Origin: Mytilisepta virgata
Lineage: Eukaryota > Mollusca > Bivalvia > Mytilida > Mytilidae
Reading direction: 5' to 3'
Length of the DNA stretch: 64,000 bases
NCBI GenBank assembly: GCA_028015205.1
Contig: CM051514.1
Coordinates: 7,688,001 to 7,752,000, forward strand
Under the pieces are notes generated by a model. The model saw only the letters and a program-made list of their open reading frames with translations. It was not told the origin of the DNA and made no database searches. Position 1 is the first letter of the stretch. Each line of letters begins with the position of its first letter. Below, piece after piece: positions 55,088-64,000 of this stretch. A program made the position numbers and the translations under genes.

Positions 55088-56379
55088 TAAACTTCGATCA
55101 TACCTAGGGAGAAGTCACAGAGTGAAATCATGGATGAAAAATCAATTTCATAAAATCATAAATTTATTTTTTGTTATTTCAATAACTTAATTTATATGAT
55201 ATTTAGGATCACTATATTCATATAAAGATATTTAAAATGTCATCTTTCAGATAAGTTAATTTTTTTTGTAAAAAATAATTCAATGCCTTAATGTTTATTT
55301 TGTTTACACTGTAATTAATGGAATTTCTGTTTCTGAGTTACATTGTATATCCTAAATATTTATGCAAATAAACATATTTGAATTCTTAAATAATTCATAT
55401 ATATTTTGAAAACTAAAGAATTTCTGAATTTACTGCATATGGCTGCAAAGTGTTAACTTTCCAAGTATAAATTATGTAAATGAAAAATAAAATTTCCTTT
55501 GAAATATAAAAAAGGGATATAATATTTATAGCAGAACAGAGTTATAATGCAGCTCCATTGAGTTATTTCACTAAGTTCTAGTTGCAAATGGAAAGAACCT
55601 AATTCCTATACAAATATGAAACAATATTTTAATAATAAATTTATTAACTTGTTAACTATAATATTAAAAAACTTCAAAGCATTTGCTATTCTATTAGAAT
55701 TATTTTGGTTTTTTTTCTCTAAGTTATATATGTTTGCCTTCAAAAACTTTTGCATATTCAATATTCCATGAACATGTGTCTATATATAAAAATTTATGTA
55801 GTTTGGTACATGATTATTTCTTTGAGAGTTTGAATGGAATATATATAGATAGTAAACTACACCCATAAATTATAGAAAATAAGAATGGAAAAAATAATCC
55901 CAAAATATTTTGAATAGAAGGAAATGGAACTATTTTTTAAGAATTGAGAATGATTGTGTAATACTAAATAATGGATTGTTATTTGTTTAATGCCGTATGG
56001 GCAAAATTTAAGCCATATCACGACGCCAGAGAACAGGTTAGTAATATTAAATAAATATGGAGAAATGTGGGCCAACATGTTTAATGAATACAGAAAAAGT
56101 ACACCAATCCACTCTCATTTACTATGCAGTATGTATAAAGTTCTGTATTAATGGTACATATATATATTACATAACCATATCAGAGCTTATCACAAAATTC
56201 TATACAAAAACTACTGTTTTTTTATTAAATCTCTTCTGATGGGACATTGTTTTTTTAGATAACTACAGGCATGGGATAAATATTTTTTTCTTAGACCATG
56301 GTCATGGGACATGTTTTTTATTTTTCTTGGTTAATGAGGTTGTACCGGTTCAATGCTAGTAATAAATATTGCCTGGTCC

Positions 56380-56455
56380 CTTAGTTAGCTCACTGGTTGC
56401 AAAGCTGGCTTGTCATTGAGAGGTTCCTGGTTCGATCCCCGGCAATGAAACTGGA
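56380..56455 (+). repeat. tRNA-like sequence (degenerate tRNA or SINE head)
   Basis: TTAGCTCACTGG fits an A-box and GGTTCGATCCC is a consensus B-box about 35 bases later. The T-arm forms CCTGG/CCCGG with one mismatch. The acceptor stem does not pair, so a functional tRNA is unlikely. Confidence 0.5.
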
Positions 56456-58403
56456 ATTTTGTAGTCTCATGCTCTAGCTCCCGTTATGTTATATCTAAGA
56501 ATATTTGCTGAACTTTAAAATTAACAAACATGCGTTCCATGCGAGTATTTGAGAAACAAAAGTTTGGGGAATAACAACACTCTGAGGTATCATGATATCT
56601 TAAATATTCAACTGTTCAAATATTTTTGTTGATACAGAAATGTGTTTCTTGAATGCAATGAATGTGAATTTTTCCATGCGAGAAGAAAAATATTAAGAGT
56701 TTTCTGATAGATCTTTGTTTATCAGTTGAAAAATAGCTACATCATCATGCATCAGCTGGTCATAATCAAACAGCATGTCATGTGTGAATGGCATCAAAGC
56801 AACCCAGGAAGTTTTATTCGTCGAAGTCCTTACATTTCATTCCACCTTGTTCCATGTCAACTAACTTCGAAAGTCAATGCCTACGAGACGTATTGTTATT
56901 TTTGTTGCTCTTCGGTGTTCATTTGGAGTGGACAGTACGATAGAAGGGCGATTTTGTAAACAATAAGCTTAAGGGAGATAAATCAGTTTTTGTTTGAAAC
57001 GGAAGGAAACTAATGTCAGTGACGGTGCATTATCCGGAATTTCGTGAAAAAATTACGAACTTTAAATTTGGTACAAAAAAATGTTGTTTCACGGATTTTC
57101 CTCAAAATAGCCTAGTTTTAAAGATGAAAATCTCAGAATCAATTTGAAACTAAGCACAATGAGAGTCGCGAAACTTTGTCGATTCGATTTTTCCATTGAA
57201 AAAAAACCAACACATTTCTTACACCGAAAATCGACAAGAAAAACGTTATTTTCATTACCTTTTTCGACAAAAGATCAATGTTTATAGGATTATATCGACG
57301 AGCCATTGAATTTTGAACAATTCAGACTACAATCTGTTGAGCAATACACAAAATGAGACGAGATATTGCAAAAAAACCGTCCTCCTGACAAAAATGAAAA
57401 ATGGCCGCCATTTTTACTTCGTCGACAAATTCTATGATTAGATATTTTCCTACGCTGGGACTTCCGGTTACCCAACTGATGAGCGATGTGGATACAGAAG
57501 TGACGTCACCATAAGTGGGGCAACGAAAATGACTTAACAGAACGTTAAATTGCCGGAAATGGTTTGTGGGCATGCTGACCCGGAAATGTTGAATTTTCCC
57601 GCCATTTTTTTAAAAGAAATTTAAATTCAGAGTGGCTTTCAAAATGACCTGAATGTAAGGGTGCTCTATCACAAATCCAAGTCGTCATCATTAAATTATG
57701 ACAATCTATCACCCCTAGCAGCAGCAGCAGCAGAAACAGAATTAACATTTCCTTCATCCAAAGCACCAGCACCAAACCTAAATGAGCACGTGAGTATAGT
57801 CCTGAATAGCAATGAGCAGTATGAGTAAATTCTCGAGCAGCGAAAGGCAAGAGAAGGACCACGAACTAAGCCATTCTTAAGAACACAGACCCCATCTGCA
57901 TCAATTGATCTTTCGGTAACAGGATCAACTCCGATAGACTTCAGAGGGACACCCTTACCTTCAAAGGCCCAGAAACCAGCCGGAATAAAAAGCAGAGAGA
58001 CAATCCAATCCAGATGGTCCTAATGTAAACCTATTGGTCCTTGATCTCAAGCTGATAGGTTCGATTCTTTACACCTCGAAGAGAGACTCTACCCCTACCT
58101 GGTAACCAAGAGACCATCCAGAAAGAAAATCGCGGTAAAAGTGAAATAACTCAAACCAGACAATTGAATTTCAGTCATGCGTTCCCTTTCGATACTTGAC
58201 CTTCCGGTTTTTCCTACACACTTCGAAGGTACAGTACAATGGCGAAAAAATGGTGGGAAAATTAATCACTTCCGGATAAGCATGCCCATCCGGTGGTGTC
58301 ACTTCCTGTTACATCATTTTTCCGCTGGCGTCATTTCCGGTGACTTCACTTCCGTCCCAACATCGCTCCACGACAAATGCTAATTTTGCTGTGCCCATAT
58401 ACT

Positions 58404-60731
58404 AATTGCGATATACATAATTAATTTTCACGGACGAAATTTACATAATTCCCGCTTTTAAGTTTTGGATTAGGGTTATTTTGGTAAAAAAGGAATTCAA
58501 TTTACAGTCATGAACTGTTATGTTCCGGATACCTTAATTTAACAATATATGCGACTACGTGCATGAGTGAGTTATACATATAAGAGCTGTTTGGTCACAA
58601 GTACAGAATGATAAGATCACGACTTGATTGACCGATGGTAGGTGTCTATCTCACAAATGAGAACAGATACAGATACATGTTGTATCTTCAGTTAGTTTTC
58701 ACGTGTTACTAGAGTTACCTCTTCACTTGTCTTGACATTCTATCGGATTTTTCTCAGTTACTATGTGACGGAAGCCGTGAACAGAACAGGAAATGTTTAC
58801 CCTCCAGAGTCACCTGATGTCACACCCGATTTTTTTGTGGGAGTTCACCTTGTAAGTGTTTCTGTCGTCTTGTCCTGATTTTATTTAGTAAGTTATGTGT
58901 TTTTACTCCTTTGTTGTATGTTTTTGTTGTGCTTTCTCTCGTTCTGTCCTTGTATTTTGGTCTTTTAGACTTTGTCAGGTTGACTTATTATTTTTCCGAG
59001 AGATGATTAGAAAATACTTTTTAATGTGACTTCGCGTCACTTCCTTGAGTTTTATGTTTAGTATATTATCGGATTTTGAAAATTTAATCGGGGATCACGG
59101 TATTTCACAACACTCAATATAATGAATGCCGAAAAACCATGACAACATTCATGGCGGTAAATTATATTGAGGAAGCAGCCGAGGCTTTAAATAAATAAAA
59201 AAAAGAAGAAAATACTACTTTAAAGTTTAATTCTAGTAAGTCTCAACAAAAGTAACTTCAAATGGCACCAAACATAAAACGACTTCATTCCTATCCATTT
59301 ATAATACTTGTGCTATAAATGTCTCCAAAAGCAATATTCAGGTACGTAGAAAAGGTTTTAGTAAATTATTTGTTGGTTTTTATTAGCAATTCGTAAGAGA
59401 AATGTTTTCCCTGAGAGATTTTAAAAGGCATTAAGTCACTTTTTGAGACTGGCCCTATGAGCATGATAAGTGAAATAAATTGATATAACTGTAAAAACAA
59501 GACGTCCAATTGTTTTTTCTTTAATGAACATCTTAGATTATTTAACTTTATTATGTTACCCAAACGTAGTTTGAGGGAAAGTTAAAAGGTATTGTTTTTA
59601 CTCGGTTTCTTCTTATCATTATTATTCGTATTAGTATTATTATTCTTTGTTCGTCCGACCAACTATGTCACAGCATCTCCTCAGAAACTGTTCGGTTGAT
59701 TTGTATAAAACTTGGCAGACTGTGATCTGAAGATGTGCACAACTATTTTAGAATTTTTAAAATGGCCACCGTTTTCAAGATGGCGGCCGTCATAGTTGAG
59801 ATCGTCCGGGGAAACGACTGATCGTAATTAACAATGCTTGGGACCCTGGGTAATGTGGATCCCTATGCAATCGGGGCATTTGGGAAACATCTGTTTCGGT
59901 TTCCAAAACAACCAGTACTCGTTTTCATTATCATTTGTTTGAAAAAATGTTATATCGTCGAGACCTCAAGTAAGTCTTGGAATATTTCAGAATCAAGGGC
60001 TTTGCACCTGACCTATGCTTGATTTTTGTGCACAAAACAGTTTTCAGTTTTTCATATGACGTCATGAATTGACGAGCTTGTATACCTATCCAGTTTGTTG
60101 CATCATTTATCTCTATATAACACCATACTAGTAAATCAAATAACAGATTTTTTTATGCTTTTTGCCAAATGACATTTATCTGTGATGAACTTATCGAATT
60201 TCAGCTGCAACAGCAAGAAAAGTTACAAAATACAGCCCTCTCCTTACCAAAATCTCAAATACTGGCTAACTATTGGTTAATTGTAGCCAAGTCTGCTGAT
60301 ACTATGTGCAGAATTTAGAGGTATATTACATGCATTTTAAAGGGTTTATCAATCTGTTTTTACAACATATAGTTTCAGGGTGCATTCACCGGTTGCAAAA
60401 GTTGCTACATTACCCGACAAAAAAAAAAAAAAAAATCTTGGATTTCCCTCTGCTAAAACGGGATGTTTATAGAGTTGCCTCCCATTAGTTAATATCCTCT
60501 TGAATGTGTTTCTTTTCACATTTCTGAGCTTTTGATATAACTAAAATAAACTTTAGGTTTTAATTAAAATAATAAAACACATAAGTAATCAAAACTCAGA
60601 ATGCAATGCTTACAAAAATAGGGAATTCCTTACCCATTATTTATAACTTTTGAAAAAAACCTAGAATTCTATACGAAACTGTTGTTTCCATTCTTTACTG
60701 CTAACTCTAGGACAAAGAAGGCATTTACGAC
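58404..60731. other. Intergenic with a reverse-transcriptase tail at about 58760-58990
   Basis: 58760-58990 (+) carries GTTTACCCTCCAGAGTCACC and a T-rich tail equivalent to the tail at 8850-9045, another 5'-truncated RT element. About 59575-59810 has a mollusc repeat (GTTCGTCCGACC, AAGATGGCGGCCGTCA). The rest is unassigned. Confidence 0.5.
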
Positions 60732-60830
60732 AGTAGTATATATGCGGTTTTCAAGTCGGATTTGTGGTGGAGAAGCGTGGAGGAGCCGGAAGTGACGTCA
60801 CCGAAACCGGAAGCCCCGTGATGCATGCCC
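60732..60830 (+). mobile_element. AGTATATAGG-family element, single left end (copy D)
   Basis: AGTAGTATATATGCGGTTTT, CAAGTCGGATTTGTGG, then CCGGAAGTGACGTCACCG and a second CCGGAAG, ending at a poly-C tract (60829-60842). No matching right end was found within the window. Confidence 0.55.
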
Positions 60831-60839
60831 CCCCCCCCC

Positions 60840-61235
60840 CCCAGACCCAGTGTGTTAGCCGGGGTCTAGGGAAACCCGTCTCCAAATGTTTTTTGAAAGG
60901 TGTTCCCAAAATACATTGAAAGGCATTTTCAAAATTATAAAGGCCCTAGGGAATACAATAAAGGGGGTGCAAATTTTTTCGGGGTGGGTGGGTGCGAGTA
61001 ATTTATGCTTGATATGTTCCATTTTCAGCATTATTCAGTGTTACTTATTCTGTTAACCTTCATTATATCTTCTATTTCAGCATACTTATATCGGGTGCAT
61101 GCCCCAAAGACCTGGTGGGATAGCTGGGGGTCTAGGGGAACCCCTGCCCAAATGTTTTGAAGGGTGTTCCAAAAACACAATTGAAGGCATTTCCAGCATT
61201 ATACAGGTCCTGGGGAGGGGAATTCAATTGGTGTT
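60840..61235. repeat. Diverged direct duplication
   Basis: 60857-60960 and 61121-61225 share GGTCTAGGG(A/G)AACCC, CCAAATGTTTT, GAAAGG(T/C)GTTCC and GAAGGCATTT in the same order. The open frame across the second copy is repeat-derived. Confidence 0.6.
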
Positions 61236-61289
61236 CGTTTGGGAGACTTTCGTAACAGCATCCTGTTACAATCATTACTTGTTGTTAAT

Positions 61290-61440
61290 AGCTTTTTCCT
61301 TCCGTATGAATTATACATAAAAGAAACCGGTGAAATTTCATGGAAGTGCAAGATTTTAAATTGTAAAGCAACCGTTAAGATAACATGTTACAAAGGTGTA
61401 CAGTATGTGCAATGTAGTTTTAACAGACTACATGTACGTT
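61290..61440 (+). pseudogene. Possible FLYWCH-like zinc-finger fragment
   Basis: An open stretch encodes YELYIKETGEISWKCKIL then NCKATVKITCYKGVQYVQ, resembling the FLYWCH pattern (aromatic start, WxC...C(K/R)A, then a strand). The His pair that would complete the finger is not visible. Probably a transposase fragment; low certainty. Confidence 0.35.
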
Positions 61441-61689
61441 GATTCGATTTTACAAAATCCGTCAGCTACCGATTCAGAGCAAGAAGGAATATTCCAAAAT
61501 ATAGCTTTAGATTTTGCTGATTTAAAATTGGTTTAAATGCTTTTTCCGACAGCCGATGGTTTTGACCTTAAAGACGCTTGACTATAGTAAAAGGATATCA
61601 GTTCGGATCCGTAATTGGACGAAATCGATTTTATTTTTAAATGTTCGAAAAAAAACGTCAGACTGCTATGTTCAGTAAAAATTCCCGTA

Positions 61690-61975
61690 ATTTCGGCAAA
61701 AATCAGCGGAGTGGAACGAAATGTAAACTGGATCTGTAACTCATCATGCTAGACTCACCTACAATGTACCAAAAATCAGCTCAATATTTGAAGACGTTTA
61801 GAAAAAAAGTCCAGTAAGGTGTTATTTCATGAAATGTTCAAAGATTAAAGCCCATAATTTCGGCGAAAATCAGCGGAGCGGAACAAAACTTAAACTCGAT
61901 CTGTAACTCATCATGATAGACTCCCATACCAAAAATCAGCTTAATATCTGAAGGCGTTTAGAAAAAAATGTCCGG
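61690..61975. repeat. About 165-bp direct duplication
   Basis: TAATTTCGGC(A/G)AAAATCAGCG, ATCTGTAACTCATCATG and AAAAATCAGCT(C/T)AATAT appear in order at 61690-61815 and again at 61855-61975. Confidence 0.7.
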
Positions 61976-62181
61976 AAAGGTGTTCGTTGTGCAATGACGG
62001 AGTGATGAACAAGGGTAAAACTATGTGGCCGCGAATAACTCGTATTATTCAAGCCGTTTCCATATCCGATTCTCTCCTTCGGTAACGGCTTGAAGGCGAT
62101 ACGTTTCACATGCGCGTCAGCTGCTCTCTGAAAGAGAGAGCCAATCAAATCGTCGTTGTGGTTTGAGTTTGCATATGATAT

Positions 62182-62328
62182 GTTTAAATCTAACGCCCAT
62201 TGTTTATATTCCATGACAACAAATATGACGTCTTTCTATTGAACAAAAATAGCATCGGCGGAAGGGACAAAATAGAAAAACGTCACATTTGTTGTCAAGG
62301 AATATATACAATGACGTAAGATTTGAAT
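62182..62328. repeat. Foldback hairpin, 147 bp
   Basis: The left arm (about 62182-62240: TTTAAATCTAACGCCCATTG, TTCCATGACAACAAATATGA, CGTCTTTCTATT) pairs with the right arm (62268-62328), loop about 30 bases. Confidence 0.65.
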
Positions 62329-62447
62329 AGGGGTTTCCTCATTCCAAGAATAATTCCATTGTGTAATTTACTTCCGGTCCAACGGCAATATAGTCAATAG
62401 GCGTTCAGGAGCTAATGGAGTGATCGAAGTGAGCGAATTATTCGGGT

Positions 62448-62476
62448 AAGGCCCCGACCACTTAGTGGCGGGGGCC
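62448..62476. repeat. Short GC-rich hairpin
   Basis: GGCCCCGACCAC TTA GTGGCGGGGGCC forms a near-perfect 12-bp stem with a 3-base loop. It is embedded in otherwise AT-rich DNA; I recall similar hairpins in bivalve repeats. Confidence 0.55.
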
Positions 62477-62924
62477 ATAAAAAATGAGTCGGATATCTTT
62501 TTAAACACAGTATTTGTTAAAATTAATGTTTGCCGACATTTCCTACTCATAATCCTACTTACCTGTCACGTGGTGATCAGAGGGCAAGAGAGTCTATAGA
62601 AATATACTTCATTGCTATTTGGTCCGAACATTTTTTTCTTTTTTTTTTTGCCAAAATGTAACGCTATTGTCAAAAGTAAAACGCCAAATTCACTGACATT
62701 GCTTGACCTCGGTGTAAAAAATATAGGAATTTGTACGAACATAACTGCTACCTGATCGTAGTAATTATATAAACGATGTAGAAAATTTACAAATAATCTC
62801 ATATTACGGCACTAGATTATAGTTTAGACTTTTTGTGAATTTATGTATTAAGTATAAAATCATAGCTGATCCACATTTCTAGAAGAACTGAAAAGTCTTA
62901 TATCATTACTTCGGTTGTATTGTA

Positions 62925-63585
62925 CAGTCAGAGGACATAAGTATTCGTCACCTCCGATTTTCCCCATAGGTTTCTATACAAATTCACAAATTTTCAAAAA
63001 CGTATTGTGAATTCATTTCTCAGCCAATTTTCTTGAAATTCACACCATCACAAAGAAAATAGTTTCAAGTTATTTTGTTTATTTATGAGATACTAAACTG
63101 GGCCCAGTTTTTCAAAAGTTAATCATTTTTTTCACTTTCCATTATTTTGATTGTTAAGTCATATCTCTGTGCAGAATTTTGCATGGACACACAAAGTCAT
63201 AGGATTAACCCATCAGAAAACTTTAATTTCTCTGGCATAATCAAGGAAGTGAAAATTTGAAACGGAATATTGTGGTTGACTTTTAAACAACTTGGCCGTA
63301 ATGATTTAATCACAAACAAATTTAATGACGTCAAAAAAATTGTTGAATATGTAGGGAAAAATTGACGTCACAATTTTCTTTGTAACTAAATCCTTGTTAC
63401 TCATAAACCAGGAAACGGAAATGCATACGCAATGAAATTTAAATTTTTTTTCTTTCTGACCGTGAAATTAAGTTTCGTGAAAATTGGTTGAGAAATGACT
63501 ACACAATAACTTTTTGAAAAATAGTGAATTTTTATAGATAACAGTGGGAAAATTGGACATGACGAATGCTTATGTCCACTGACTG
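62925..63585. mobile_element. Tc1/mariner-like non-autonomous element with long TIRs, containing a nested MITE
   Basis: The ends CAGTCAGAGGACATAAGTAT / inverted AGCATAAG...CAGTCAGTGGACATAAGC are about 120-bp imperfect inverted repeats and are flanked by TA. The form CAGT...CATAAGTATTCG is typical of Tc1-like elements. A GGGCCC MITE (63100-63298) has inserted between the arms. No transposase. Confidence 0.7.
63100..63298. mobile_element. GGGCCCAGTTGTTC MITE, copy 4, nested in the Tc1-like element
   Basis: Left end GGGCCCAGTTTTTCAAAAGT, right end GACTTTTAAACAACTTGGCC (decayed). Interior as in the other copies (TTTTGCATGGACACACAAAG). Confidence 0.72.
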
Positions 63586-63589
63586 TATC

Positions 63590-63840
63590 GGGTGCCGTTT
63601 ACAGTCCCGGAGTACCTGATATCATTCCAGGTACTTGTGGATGTTGAGTTGAAATTGTTAATGCTTTAGTTTATATAATTCTGTTGAGTTTGTTATTTGT
63701 TTTTTTTTATTCTTATAGATATAGTTATAAAGCCTATAATTGTGGTATTTGTCTGTTGTGTTGCATTCTTACGAGTTCGTCTTGTCTTTGAATTCCTGTC
63801 TTAAGGAATTTTCCCAATGTTTTATTTCGGTATTCTTTTG
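63590..63840 (+). mobile_element. Reverse-transcriptase element 3' tail, 5'-truncated
   Basis: GGGTGCCGTTTACAGTCCCG, GAGTACCTGATATCATTCCA and the T-rich tail parallel 8838-9045 and 58790-58990. No coding region is retained. The remainder to 64000 has no recognised feature. Confidence 0.45.
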
Positions 63841-64000
63841 CCGATCAGTTAATTAGTATACCCAAGTTGACAGTAGCGTCCGCCACTGCTAAAATTCATA
63901 CAAATTCCCGTAGTCTTTTTTTACATCACAGAGAATAAGTATGACGTCACAATTAAAAAAGCAATTTTTCTATGACGTAATGAGGTCAAGTGGAGCTGAA

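Larger units (their letters stand above)
53040..57478. mobile_element. Nested 4.4-kb inverted-terminal-repeat element
   Basis: Ends CAGTCGGGTAACCGGAAGTC (53040) and the inverted GACTTCCGGTTACCCAACTG (to 57478), 21 of 22 matching. ATG duplicated at 53037-53039 and 57479-57481. Removing it rejoins the two parts of the surrounding foldback element. No transposase seen. It carries a small two-exon gene candidate (53636-54104, minus), an AGCTCACC fragment and a tRNA-like sequence. Superfamily unassigned (CAGT ends with a 3-bp duplication). Confidence 0.6.
53012..58403. mobile_element. AGTATATAGG-family element, copy A, split by a nested insertion
   Basis: Left end AGTATATAGGCAAAGCCAAA (53012) matches the inverted right end (…GCTGTGCCCATATACT, 58403). 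After the insertion the left arm resumes at 57479-57511 (AGCGATGTGG, GAAGTGACGTCACC), which is again inverted at 58335-58369 (GGTGAC...CAACATCGCT). The core 57600-58180 carries E2F-like TTTTCCCGCCATTT mirrored at 58246 and a Ser/Thr/Pro-rich non-ATG open stretch near 57890-58020. Confidence 0.65.

Overview
This is eukaryotic, AT-rich, intron-rich and repeat-saturated DNA. The repeat fauna points to a bivalve, most probably a marine mussel (Mytilus or a close relative). Three repeats I recognise support this: the AGCTCACC...GTCCGTCC family, the mussel repeat with the block containing GACAACAACCCGACCA, and a reverse transcriptase whose 3' tail contains CTTACCCTTCCGGAGCACCT. The species call rests on memory of these repeats, not on a search.

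The main gene is a complete ABCG half-transporter on the + strand at 1883..26343. I resolved 13 exons by GT-AG borders and unbroken phase, giving 637 codons. Walker A, Q-loop and Walker B are intact. The ABC signature reads LPPAV instead of LSGGE, the H-loop histidine is replaced, and EPTSGLD reads EPITDLD. This suggests a non-catalytic or regulatory half that needs a canonical partner. Its introns hold a reverse-transcriptase relic, several short inverted-repeat elements, a probable solo LTR, a SINE with a clean 13-bp duplication and a very regular 42/84-bp minisatellite of about 1.5 kb.

Other genes: at 178..485 (+) there is probably the last exon of an unrecognised gene lying mostly left of the window. 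At 29838..31426 (-), perhaps reaching a 21-nt microexon at 35902..35922, a small secreted protein has the ten-cysteine spacing of the colipase/prokineticin/Dickkopf-C fold. At 53636..54104 (-) a two-exon 65-codon gene candidate lies inside a 4.4-kb inserted element.

The right half (38-64 kb) is mostly transposon debris: reverse-transcriptase tails, a decayed FLYWCH/MULE transposase, a tRNA-derived SINE and foldback elements. One family has ends beginning AGTATATAGG and loaded with ETS, E2F and CRE-like motifs. One copy of it (53012..58403) is split by another element (53040..57478) with 22-bp inverted ends and a 3-bp duplication. No rRNA, CRISPR or prokaryotic features are present.
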